From Streptomyces sp. NBC_00250 (GTDB lineage: Bacteria > Actinomycetota > Actinomycetes > Streptomycetales > Streptomycetaceae): DNA of 64,000 nt. A model generated the notes under the pieces. That model had not been told where the DNA came from, searched no databases, and saw nothing but the letters and a program-made list of their open reading frames with translations. Position numbers and translations under genes: made by a program. Below, in pieces: positions 42,690 to 50,684 of this stretch; positions within the stretch are counted from its first letter, which is position 1; every line of letters begins with the position of its first letter. The stretch lies in the NCBI RefSeq assembly GCF_036192275.1, contig NZ_CP108088.1, positions 5,643,501 through 5,707,500 on the forward strand. Reading direction: 5' to 3'.

Positions 42690-43967
42690 TCATGCCCGGC
42701 CGTCCACTCGCGTCGCCGCGCAGAGGGTCAGGGCGAGGGCCGCCGCCCCGGCCGGGATCAGGAAACCGAAGGCCGCGAAGGGGGCGTGGTCGGCGGCCCA
42801 GCCGCCGGTGGCGGAGCCCGCCGCGATGCCGCCGAGGAGGGCGGTCACGGCCAGCGTCATGCCCTCGTTGAGCTGGGACGCCGGGGTCAGACGCTGGACC
42901 AGGCCCATGCCCGTCACCATGGTCGGGGCCGTCGCCATGCCGGCCAGGAGGAGTCCGGCGGCGAGGGCGGGCAGCGAGCCGGTCGAGGCGGCGAGCAGCG
43001 GCATCGTCATGAGGAGGGCCATCGCGGCCAGGCAGGTCCGGAGCCGTGCGGTGCGGTGGGCGCGGCCGTAGAGGAGGCCGGCCGCGCAGGAGCCGGCGGC
43101 CTGGAGAGCGAGGACCGGTCCCGCGACGGGGCCGTCCACGAACGCCACGGTCACCACCTCCATGGAGCCGAAGACCGCGCCGGTGGCGAGGAAGACCGCC
43201 AGGAGCGGGGCCATGCCCCGGACCCGGAGCGGGGAGCCCGCGGAGGTCCGGGGCGAGACCGGCGGTTCGGTGGAGCGCTGGGCCGCGAAGATCAGGACGC
43301 CGGTGAGGAACAGGGCGGCGCCGACGAGGGTGCCCGCCTCGGGGAAGAGGGTGGAGCAGAGCAGCGCGGCGACGACAGGGCCGAGCATGAAGCAGAGCTC
43401 GTCGGTGGCCTGCTCGAAGGCGTTGGCGGTGTGCAGGGCGTCCCGGTCGCCCTTCAGGAGATGGGCCCAGCGGGCCCGCGACATGCCGCCGGTGTTGGGG
43501 GACGTGGCGGTGAGGGCCGTGGTGGCGAACAGCGCCCAGACGGGCGCCTTCTCGTGGACGCAGAGGAGCAGGACCAGATGGCCGAGAACCGCGTAGGCGG
43601 TGGCGGGGACGGCGACCCGCGCCTGGCCGTACCGGTCGACCAGCCGGGCGACCCAGGGGGCGGTGAGGGCCCCGGCGGCCATGCCGGTGGCGGTCACCCC
43701 GCCCGCGAGGGCGTACGAGTCGTACGCCCCCGCGATCATGATCACGGCGCTGACGCCGAACATGCCCATGGGGAGCCGGGCGATCAGATTGCCGACGATG
43801 AACGCGCGGGCGCCGGGGACGGCGAAGAGGCGGAGGTAGGAATTGCGGGGGGTTGGGATGGCGGCAGGGGGAGGGGTGGGGGTGCCGGCGGCGGCGGTGT
43901 GCCGGTCGCTGTAGCGGGGGGCGAGGGCCGGGCCCGCCGGGGTGAGGGTGAGGTCCGGTTGCGGCAT
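42690..43967 (-). CDS. MFS transporter
   Basis: Twelve-helix major facilitator, probably an efflux pump of a small molecule. ATG 43967, 425 residues, with a ~45-residue Pro/Thr-rich cytosolic N-terminus. The signature loop between TM2 and TM3 reads APWVARLVDRYGQARV. The central loop QRSTEPPVSPRTSAGSPLRVRGM separates the halves. The pattern SPNTGGMSRARWAHLLKG...HTANAFEQATDELCFMLGP resembles sugar-efflux-like MFS proteins in Streptomyces. Substrate unknown. It is divergent from a LysR regulator with an 83-bp spacer, the usual arrangement of regulator and target. Confidence 0.9.
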   Translation of the reverse strand: MPQPDLTLTPAGPALAPRYSDRHTAAAGTPTPPPAAIPTPRNSYLRLFAVPGARAFIVGNLIARLPMGMFGVSAVIMIAGAYDSYALAGGVTATGMAAGALTAPWVARLVDRYGQARVAVPATAYAVLGHLVLLLCVHEKAPVWALFATTALTATSPNTGGMSRARWAHLLKGDRDALHTANAFEQATDELCFMLGPVVAALLCSTLFPEAGTLVGAALFLTGVLIFAAQRSTEPPVSPRTSAGSPLRVRGMAPLLAVFLATGAVFGSMEVVTVAFVDGPVAGPVLALQAAGSCAAGLLYGRAHRTARLRTCLAAMALLMTMPLLAASTGSLPALAAGLLLAGMATAPTMVTGMGLVQRLTPASQLNEGMTLAVTALLGGIAAGSATGGWAADHAPFAAFGFLIPAGAAALALTLCAATRVDGRA

Positions 43968-44050
43968 GGATCAAGGCTCGCGGGAGCGGGCCGGGTGGGT
44001 CCAACACCTGTTCGGTGGCCATTCACGCATCTGTGTTGTTAAATGCGGCG

Positions 44051-45043
44051 ATGGTCTCCCCGGTACCTTTCCCCACGTCGGCGTCCGCCGCACCGCGCGA
44101 CATCGACCCCCGCCTCCTGCGCGCCTTCACCGCCGTCGCCGAGGACCTGCACTTCACCCGCGCCGCCACCCGCCTCTACGTCGCCCAGCAGGCCCTCAGC
44201 CGTGACATCCGGCGCCTGGAGCGCGAGTTGGGCGCCGAGCTCTTCGTACGGACCACCCGGCAGGTCTCCCTCACCCCGGACGGCGAGCGCCTCCTCCCGT
44301 ACGCGCACCGGGTGTTGGCCGCCCAGGACGAACTGGCCGAGGCCTTCCGGGCCGTACCCCGACCCCTCCTCGTCGACCTCAACAGCCCCGGCCTCGCCCC
44401 CGAGGAAGTCCTGCGCCGGGCCCGCGAACTCGCCCCGGACCAGGAGCTGATGGCCCGCTACGAGAGCGGACTCACCGGAGCCGTACGGGAGATCCTCGCC
44501 GGCCAGCTCGACACCTCGTTCGGCCGGTACGGAGGGCTCGACGCCGGGCTGCGGGCGCGGCTCGACGTCCAGTTCGTACGGTACGAGCGGATGGCCGTGA
44601 TCCTGCCCGAGGACCATCCGCTCGCCGGGCTGCCCGAAGTGCCGCTCGCCGCTCTCGCCGGGGAACGGATCTACGCGGGCGCGGGGAACGACCGCACGCC
44701 CGAGTGGACCGACCTCGCCGCCCGGCTCTTCGCCGGACGCGGCATCGAGGTCGCCCCGCCCGCGCCGCTCGCGGTCGGCAAGGAGGAGTTCCGCCGCATC
44801 ATGGCCAAGCACCGCAACCCGGTGCTCGCCGTCGTCGACTTCCCGCCCATGCCGGGGTGCGTGCTGCGGCCGCTCGTCGACCCCGTACCCCTGTCACCCG
44901 TGAGCCTGGTGTGGCGCAAGGGGCTGAGCCACCCCGGCCTGGACGCACTGCGGACCGCCGCCGCCGAGATCGGCGCCCGGGAGGGCTGGCACACCCGCCC
45001 GGCGGGGTCCTGGCTGCCGGAGGGGGAACCGGGGCTGCCGTAG
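44051..45043 (+). CDS. LysR-family transcriptional regulator
   Basis: LTTR DNA-binding protein. ATG 44051 is preferred; an in-frame GTG at 44015 would place the start within the divergent promoter. 330 residues: HTH at ~15-75 (LLRAFTAVAEDLHFTRAATRLYVAQQALSRDIRRLERELGAELFVRTTRQVSLTPDG is near-consensus), then a two-lobed inducer domain with ERMAVILPEDHPLAG at the lobe start. The domain is degenerate for ligand contacts, so no inducer can be guessed. It is expected to control the divergent MFS gene; AT-rich sequence with interrupted dyad (CATCTGTGTTGTTAAATG, 44028-44045) sits just before the start. Confidence 0.9.
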   Translation: MVSPVPFPTSASAAPRDIDPRLLRAFTAVAEDLHFTRAATRLYVAQQALSRDIRRLERELGAELFVRTTRQVSLTPDGERLLPYAHRVLAAQDELAEAFRAVPRPLLVDLNSPGLAPEEVLRRARELAPDQELMARYESGLTGAVREILAGQLDTSFGRYGGLDAGLRARLDVQFVRYERMAVILPEDHPLAGLPEVPLAALAGERIYAGAGNDRTPEWTDLAARLFAGRGIEVAPPAPLAVGKEEFRRIMAKHRNPVLAVVDFPPMPGCVLRPLVDPVPLSPVSLVWRKGLSHPGLDALRTAAAEIGAREGWHTRPAGSWLPEGEPGLP

Positions 45044-45131
45044 CGGGTCGCCCGGCCCCAGGGGCGCGTACAGGCGCTCACAGAGCCGTCGCGCGCCGGG
45101 TGAGAGCAAGGTTCCGTCGCCGTCACTTCTC

Positions 45132-45163
45132 GGCACCAGGCTGAAACGCGACCTCTCTAGGGT
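45132..45163 (+). promoter_or_regulatory. Candidate nitrogen-control site and -10 of narK
   Basis: GGCAC-n6-GAAAC at 45132-45147 matches one a/b half of the actinobacterial GlnR box (GTnAC-n6-GAAAC) except for one position. TAGGGT at 45158-45163 is a plausible -10 with no recognisable -35, as expected for an activator-dependent promoter. Inferred from the adjacent narK-nnaR genes. Confidence 0.4.
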
Positions 45164-45223
45164 CGGTGACAGGTGGACCGGGGCTGTGGACGCCCCAGGA
45201 CCCGACACCCGCGGAGGTACGAC

Positions 45224-46582
45224 ATGGGCGGCAGCCGGTGGATCGAGCAGTGGGAGCCGGAGGACGAGACGTTCTGGCGCGAGAAGGGGGAGCGGATCGC
45301 GCGGCGGAACCTGCTCTACTCCGTCATCTCCGAGCACATCGGCTTCTCCATCTGGAGCCTCTGGTCGGTCATGGTCCTCTTCATGGGGCCGCAGTACGGC
45401 GTCGACCCGGCCGGCAAGTTCTTCCTGATCGGCACCGCGACCTTCGTCGGCGCGCTGATCCGCATCCCGTACACCTTCGCCGTCGCCCGCTTCGGCGGCC
45501 GTAACTGGACGGTCTACAGCGCCCTGCTGCTCCTGCTGCCCACCGGCTTCGCGTTCGCGGTGATGGAGCCCGGGACCTCGTACACCACCCTCGTCCTGGT
45601 GGCCGCGCTCACCGGCGTCGGCGGCGGCAACTTCGCCTCCTCGATGACCAACATCAACGCCTTCTTCCCGCTGCGGAAGAAGGGCTGGGCACTCGGGCTC
45701 AACGCCGGCGGCGGCAACATCGGCGTCCCCGTCGTCCAGCTCGTCGGCCTCCTCGTCATCGGCACGGCGGGCGCCATGCACCCCCGGATCGTGCTCGGCG
45801 TCTACCTGCCCCTGATCGTCGTCGCCGCCGTGTGCGCCGCGCTCTTCATGGACAACCTCGCCCCCGTCAAGAACGACACCGGGGCCGCGAAGGAGGCCGT
45901 GAAGGCCCGCCACACCTGGATCATGGCCTTCCTGTACATCGGCACCTTCGGCTCCTTCATCGGCTACAGCTTCGCCTTCGGACTCGTCCTCCAGACCCAG
46001 TTCGGCCGCACCCCGCTGCAGGCCGCCTCGCTCACCTTCATCGGCCCGCTGCTCGGCTCCCTCATCCGGCCCGTCGGCGGCTCCCTCGCCGACCGGCACG
46101 GCGGCGCCCGCATCACCCTCGGGACCTTCGCCGCGATGGCCGCCGCGACCGGTGTGGTGATCTACGCCTCCGTGATCGAATCCCTCACCGTCTTCCTCGT
46201 CGGCTTCATCGGACTCTTCGTCCTCAGCGGCCTCGGCAACGGCTCCACGTACAAGATGATCCCGGCGATCTTCCTCGCCCAGGGGCACCGCAAGGGCCTC
46301 GCGGGAGATGCCGCCGAGGCCTACGGGCGGCGCCTCTCCGGGGCTGCCATGGGCCTCATCGGCGCGGTCGGCGCGCTCGGCGGCCTCGGCATCAACCTCG
46401 CCTTCCGTCAGTCCTTCCAGACCTCCGGCACCGGCACCGCGGCCTTCGTCGCCTTCCTCGCCTTCTACGCGGCCTGCATGGTCGTCACCTGGGCGGTATA
46501 CCTTCGGGCTCCGGCCGCGGTACCCGAGAACGCCGGGGCCGTCACCGAGCCGGAGCCCCGGCCCGGCTACGCGAAGGTGTGA
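45224..46582 (+). CDS. narK: NarK-type nitrate/nitrite transporter
   Basis: MFS nitrate/nitrite porter (NarK/NasA group). ATG 45224 with GCGGAGGT 10 bases upstream; 452 residues. The N-terminus WIEQWEPEDETFWREKGERIARRNLLYSVISEHIGFSIWSLWSVM is typical of actinobacterial NarK2. Nitrate-signature glycines appear as GVGGGNFASSMTNINAFFP (TM5) and GLGNGSTYKMIPAIF (TM11), with the substrate Arg in helix 2 (ALIRIPYTFAVARFGGRN). Twelve hydrophobic segments. The nnaR gene follows 84 bp later. In Streptomyces this type takes up nitrate for assimilation under GlnR/NnaR control (established knowledge of the orthologue). Confidence 0.94.
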   Translation: MGGSRWIEQWEPEDETFWREKGERIARRNLLYSVISEHIGFSIWSLWSVMVLFMGPQYGVDPAGKFFLIGTATFVGALIRIPYTFAVARFGGRNWTVYSALLLLLPTGFAFAVMEPGTSYTTLVLVAALTGVGGGNFASSMTNINAFFPLRKKGWALGLNAGGGNIGVPVVQLVGLLVIGTAGAMHPRIVLGVYLPLIVVAAVCAALFMDNLAPVKNDTGAAKEAVKARHTWIMAFLYIGTFGSFIGYSFAFGLVLQTQFGRTPLQAASLTFIGPLLGSLIRPVGGSLADRHGGARITLGTFAAMAAATGVVIYASVIESLTVFLVGFIGLFVLSGLGNGSTYKMIPAIFLAQGHRKGLAGDAAEAYGRRLSGAAMGLIGAVGALGGLGINLAFRQSFQTSGTGTAAFVAFLAFYAACMVVTWAVYLRAPAAVPENAGAVTEPEPRPGYAKV

Positions 46583-46666
46583 TGTCCGGTGCCCGGCGCG
46601 GACCGTAACGATCAGGAAATACGGGCGAACCGAGACCGTCACGCGTCCCCGTCAGGCTCTGACCTC

Positions 46667-47803
46667 ATGGACGAGCAAGAACACGGCCCCCTCGCCGGCT
46701 TCACCGTCGGCGTCACCGCGGCGCGGCGCGCGGACGAACTCATCGCGCTGCTGCGCCGACGCGGCGCGGCCGTCGTCCACGGCCCCGCCCTGCGGATCGT
46801 GCCCCTCGCGGACGACACCGAACTCCTCGCCGCCACCAAGGAACTCATCGGCCACGCCCCGGACGTCGTCATCGCCACCACGGCGATCGGCTTCCGGGGC
46901 TGGATCGAGGCGGCGGAGGGCTGGGGGTGCGGGGAGGACCTCCTCGCCGTCCTGCGGGACGTCGAACTCCTCGCCCGGGGCCCCAAGGTCAAGGGAGCCG
47001 TACGGGCCGCCGGACTCACCGAGTCCTGGTCGCCCGGCTCGGAGTCCATGGCCGAGGTCCTCGACCGGCTCCTCGCCGAAGGCGTGGCGGGCCGGCGGAT
47101 CGCGCTCCAGCTGCACGGGGAGCCGCTGCCCGGCTTCGTCGAGGCGCTCACCGCCGGCGGCGCCGAGGTCGTCGGCGTCCCCGTCTACCGCTGGATGCCG
47201 CCGGAGGACATCGGCCCGCTCGACCGGCTCCTCGACGGAATCCTGTCGGGCGGCCTGGACGCCGTCACCTTCACCAGCGCCCCCGCCGCGGCCTCGCTGT
47301 TCTCCCGGGCCGCGGAGAAGGGCGTACGGGACGCCCTCGTCGCCGCGCTCCGGCACGACGTCCTCGCGGTCTGCGTGGGCACCGTGACGGCCCTCCCGCT
47401 GCAGGCCGAGGGCATCGACACGTACCAGCCGGAGCGCTTCCGGCTCGGCCCCCTCGTCCAGCTGCTCTGCAAGGAGCTGCCGGCCCGCTCACGGGCCCTG
47501 CCCGTGGCCGGCCACCGGGTGGAGGTCCGCGGCCACGCCGTCCTCGTCGACGGCCTCCTGCGGCCCGTCCCGCCCGCCGGAATGGCCCTCCTCGGACTCC
47601 TCGCCCGCCGCCCCGGCTGGGTGGTGTCCCGGGCCGACCTGCTGCGGGCGCTGCCGGGCGCGGGGCGCGACGAGCACGCGGTGGAGACGGCGATGGCGCG
47701 GCTGCGGGCGGCGCTCGGCACGCCGAAGCTGATCCAGACGGTGGTGAAGCGGGGGTACCGGCTGGCACTGGACCCGACGGCGGACACGAAGTACGACGAG
47801 TAG
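46667..47803 (+). CDS. nnaR: NnaR: HemD-like domain fused to OmpR-type winged helix
   Basis: Two-domain regulator. From ATG 46667, 378 residues; the first ~265 form a uroporphyrinogen-III synthase (HemD) fold (FTVGVTAARRADELIALLRRRGA, then GLDAVTFTSAPAAASLF and LAVCVGTVTALPLQAEGI), and ~285-375 an OmpR/PhoB winged helix (MALLGLLARRPGWVVSRADLLRALPGA...VKRGYRLAL). The S. coelicolor orthologue NnaR is known to act with GlnR on nitrate-assimilation genes. Position after narK fits. Whether the HemD domain makes uroporphyrinogen III or senses a tetrapyrrole is not visible in sequence. Confidence 0.92.
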   Translation: MDEQEHGPLAGFTVGVTAARRADELIALLRRRGAAVVHGPALRIVPLADDTELLAATKELIGHAPDVVIATTAIGFRGWIEAAEGWGCGEDLLAVLRDVELLARGPKVKGAVRAAGLTESWSPGSESMAEVLDRLLAEGVAGRRIALQLHGEPLPGFVEALTAGGAEVVGVPVYRWMPPEDIGPLDRLLDGILSGGLDAVTFTSAPAAASLFSRAAEKGVRDALVAALRHDVLAVCVGTVTALPLQAEGIDTYQPERFRLGPLVQLLCKELPARSRALPVAGHRVEVRGHAVLVDGLLRPVPPAGMALLGLLARRPGWVVSRADLLRALPGAGRDEHAVETAMARLRAALGTPKLIQTVVKRGYRLALDPTADTKYDE

Positions 47804-47899
47804 CCGGACGTGGGGGCGCGTGGTTGACCCGCCTGACACGGTGGCCTGTGGTGGCGTACGCTCGACGGCTGCCCAGTGCACGTCAGAAGGGGGCCTTAG

Positions 47900-50251
47900 G
47901 TGGCCGCGCAGGAAGCCGTGGACACGGTCAGAGACCGTGAGATCGGTGTCGAGCAGGAACATCTGGATCACGTCTACCGCCGACTGGAGGAGAAGATCCA
48001 CGAGGCGGAGTTCCTGATGAACGACGCCGCCCAGCGGGGCCAGGTCGGCACGCCCGGCGCCCTCGCCGAGCGCGACGCCCAGGTCTTCCGGGCCGGCATC
48101 CACCTCAACAGGCTCAACAACGAGTTCGAGGACTTCCTCTTCGGCCGGATCGATCTGCTGTACGGGAAGGACGGGAAGAAGGGGCCCGACGGGGCCTACA
48201 CCTCGATCGAGCCCGCCGAGGACGCCGTCCGGCCGGACAACACCGCCGAGATCGGCGAGACCCTCCACATCGGCCGGATCGGGGTCCTCGACTCCGACTA
48301 CGCGCCGCTGGTCATCGACTGGCGCGCGCCCGCCGCCGCGCCCTTCTACCGGTCGACGCCGGTCGACCCGGGCCGGGTCGTACGCCGCCGGGTCATCCGC
48401 TCCAAGGGCCGCCAGGTCCTCGGCGTCGAGGACGACCTGATGCGCCCCGAGCTACGGGCCAGCCTCGACGGGCGCGAACTGCCGGTGATCGGCGACGGCG
48501 CCCTGATGGCCGCCCTCGGCCAGGCCCGCAGCCACACCATGCGGGACATCGTCTCCTCCATCCAGGCGGAGCAGGACCTCGTCATCCGCGCGCCCGCCGC
48601 CTCCGTCACGTACGTCGAGGGCGGTCCGGGTACGGGGAAGACGGCGGTCGCGCTGCACCGGGCCGCGTACCTGCTCTACCAGGACCGGCGGCGGTACGCG
48701 GGCGGCATCCTGATCGTCTCCCCGACCCCGCTCCTCGTCTCGTACACCGAAGGCGTCCTGCCCTCGCTGGGCGAGGAGGGCCAGGTGGCGATCCGGGCCG
48801 TCGGCTCGCTCGTCGACGGGGCCGAGGCCACCGCCTACGACGATCCGGCCGTCGCCCGGATCAAGGGCTCCTCCCGGATGCTCCACGTGCTGCGCAAGGC
48901 CGCCCGTGGAGCCCTGGAGACCCCGGCGCCCAGGGCTCAGGCCCAGCTCGCCCTGGGCGACGAGGACGACGAGGCCGCCGTGCCCGCCGGCACCCCCACG
49001 CGCCTGCGTGTGGTCGCCTTCGGCCGTCGCCTGGAGCTGGAGGCCGACGAGCTGCGGCGCATCCGGCACAACGTCCTCGGCGGTACGGCTCCGGTCAACC
49101 TGCTGCGCCCGCGGGCCCGCCGGCTGCTCCTGGACGCGCTGTACTCCAAGTCGGGTGCGGTCGGCCGGCACAGCGACCCCGAGCTGGCCGCCGAACTGCG
49201 CTCCTCCTTCGACGAGGACGTCTCCACCGAGGACTCCTTCCTCGGCTTCCTCGACGCGTGGTGGCCCGAACTCACCCCGCGCCGGGTCCTCGACGCGATG
49301 GCCGACGAGCGGCGGCTCGGCCGCTGGGCCCGCCGCATCCTCAACCCGGGCGAGGTGCGCCGGCTCGCCCGCTCGCTGCGCCGCAAGGAGCTGTCCGTCC
49401 ACGACGTGGCGCTCCTCGACGAGCTGCACACCCTGGTCGGCGCCCCGGCCCGGCCGAGGAAGCGCCGGGAGTACGACCCGCTCGACCAGCTCACGGGTCT
49501 GGAAGAGCTCATGCCCGTGCGGGAGGAGACGCAGCGCGAGCGGGCCGAGCGGCTCGCCGCCGAGCGCACCGAGTACGCGCACGTGATCGTGGACGAGGCG
49601 CAGGACCTCACGCCCATGCAGTGGCGGATGGTCGGGCGGCGCGGCCGGCACGCCACCTGGACGGTCGTCGGAGATCCGGCGCAGTCCTCCTGGTCGGACC
49701 CGGACGAGGCGGCCGAGGCCCGCGACGAGGCCCTCGGGTCACGGCCGCGGCGCCGCTTCGAGCTGACCGTGAACTACCGGAACCCGGCGGAGATCGCCGA
49801 GCTGGCCGCCAAGGTGCTCGCCCTCGCCATGCCGGGCAAGGAGTCGCCGCGCGCGGTCCGCTCGACGGGCGTCGAGCCCCGTTTCGTACCGGTGCGGGAG
49901 ACGGCGGGGAAGCCGGATCTGGCCGAAACCGTACGGTCCGAGGCGCGGCTGCTCCTGGAGCGGGTCGAGGGCACGGTCGGTGTCGTCGTCGCCATGAACC
50001 GGCGTCAGGAGGCGGCCCGCTGGCTCGCCGAGCTGGGCGACCGGGTGGTGGCGCTCGGTTCCCTGGAGGCGAAGGGCCTGGAGTACGACGCCACGGTGGT
50101 CGTCTCGCCGGCGGAGATCGCCGACGAGTCCCCGGCGGGTCTGCGGGTCCTCTACGTGGCCCTCACCCGGGCGACGCAGCAGCTCACGGTGGTCGCGGCG
50201 GCGGCGGACATGCCGGACGAGGCGGGGGTTCCGGACCTGCTGAGGGACTGA
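47900..50251 (+). CDS. helD: HelD-type superfamily-1 helicase-like ATPase
   Basis: UvrD-like ATPase that in Gram-positive bacteria (HelD) pulls RNA polymerase off DNA. GTG 47900, 783 residues. The N-terminal anti-parallel coiled coil (~15-75; EIGVEQEHLDHVYRRLEEKI onward) is the arm that enters the secondary channel. Walker A GGPGTGKTAVAL (~243-254), motif II VDEAQDLTPMQW, motif III VVGDPAQSSW, and motif VI VALTRATQQL. About 783 residues is typical of the actinobacterial class. A relative, HelR, gives rifamycin tolerance; the rifamycin-associated element that marks such genes (inverted GGGGCTTGC) was not found upstream. Confidence 0.9.
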   Translation: MAAQEAVDTVRDREIGVEQEHLDHVYRRLEEKIHEAEFLMNDAAQRGQVGTPGALAERDAQVFRAGIHLNRLNNEFEDFLFGRIDLLYGKDGKKGPDGAYTSIEPAEDAVRPDNTAEIGETLHIGRIGVLDSDYAPLVIDWRAPAAAPFYRSTPVDPGRVVRRRVIRSKGRQVLGVEDDLMRPELRASLDGRELPVIGDGALMAALGQARSHTMRDIVSSIQAEQDLVIRAPAASVTYVEGGPGTGKTAVALHRAAYLLYQDRRRYAGGILIVSPTPLLVSYTEGVLPSLGEEGQVAIRAVGSLVDGAEATAYDDPAVARIKGSSRMLHVLRKAARGALETPAPRAQAQLALGDEDDEAAVPAGTPTRLRVVAFGRRLELEADELRRIRHNVLGGTAPVNLLRPRARRLLLDALYSKSGAVGRHSDPELAAELRSSFDEDVSTEDSFLGFLDAWWPELTPRRVLDAMADERRLGRWARRILNPGEVRRLARSLRRKELSVHDVALLDELHTLVGAPARPRKRREYDPLDQLTGLEELMPVREETQRERAERLAAERTEYAHVIVDEAQDLTPMQWRMVGRRGRHATWTVVGDPAQSSWSDPDEAAEARDEALGSRPRRRFELTVNYRNPAEIAELAAKVLALAMPGKESPRAVRSTGVEPRFVPVRETAGKPDLAETVRSEARLLLERVEGTVGVVVAMNRRQEAARWLAELGDRVVALGSLEAKGLEYDATVVVSPAEIADESPAGLRVLYVALTRATQQLTVVAAAADMPDEAGVPDLLRD

Positions 50252-50361
50252 TCCGGGCGCCGCGGGGGAGTGATCCGGGGCGCCGCAAGGAGGGGTCGTA
50301 GGGCCGATTTCCGGTCAACCTGTGGCGCTGGAATCACTGAACAGGGTCGTTTGTTAGCCTT

Positions 50362-50527
50362 GTCGTGGCACCGGCTCGATCCAAGCCCCCGGGCCCAACC
50401 TTCGTCCCTCTGAGGGACCACTTGCCGCGAGGCGAGCATGGCGGGTCGGTGCCACTCAGTCGTCTTCTCGTGTGTAGCTACGAAGTTGAGGCCCCTGTCA
50501 CCCCTGGTGACGGGGGCCTCTTCTGTT
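50362..50527 (+). ncRNA. Putative structured small RNA between helD and the malic enzyme gene
   Basis: A 9-bp perfect long-range helix GTGGCACCG (50365-50373) / CGGTGCCAC (50447-50455) encloses two hairpins: GTCCCT/AGGGAC (50404-50409/50413-50418) and a 6-bp stem 50421-50426/50431-50436 capped by the GNRA tetraloop GCGA. A TAGCCT at 50355-50360 is a fitting -10 for a start near 50365. A 15-bp intrinsic terminator with a T-rich tail ends it at about 50527. No open frame of note is present. I recall a small RNA reported in the equivalent S. coelicolor gap (named scr2952), unverified here. Could also be an unusually long leader of the downstream gene. Confidence 0.65.
50488..50520 (+). terminator. 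Intrinsic terminator of the small RNA
   Basis: Stem of 15 pairs (one G-U), GAGGCCCCTGTCACC (50488-50502) with GGTGACGGGGGCCTC (50506-50520), loop CCT, followed by TTCTGTTT. One of the few in this window with a real U-tract. Confidence 0.9.
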
Positions 50528-50684
50528 TCCCCACAACTTCTCGTATGGTGGAAACTACTTTCCGAAAACAAAATGACCGCATTACCTGCTACCGGCAGGT
50601 AGGTGCGACCATCGGAGGGCGCCGCCGGGCAACCAGCCGGGGCGGCGTAGCAACGAAGCTCAGGGAAAGCAGAGGAACTCGGCC

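Noticed and set aside
47804..47899. Rifamycin-associated element upstream of the HelD-type gene
   Set aside because: Looked for the GGGGCTTGC inverted repeat that marks rifamycin-inducible genes; not present.
50404..50455. tRNA or 4.5S RNA in the helD-malic enzyme gap
   Set aside because: No T-arm GGTTCRANYCC pattern and no SRP Alu/S-domain core; only the hairpins listed are seen.
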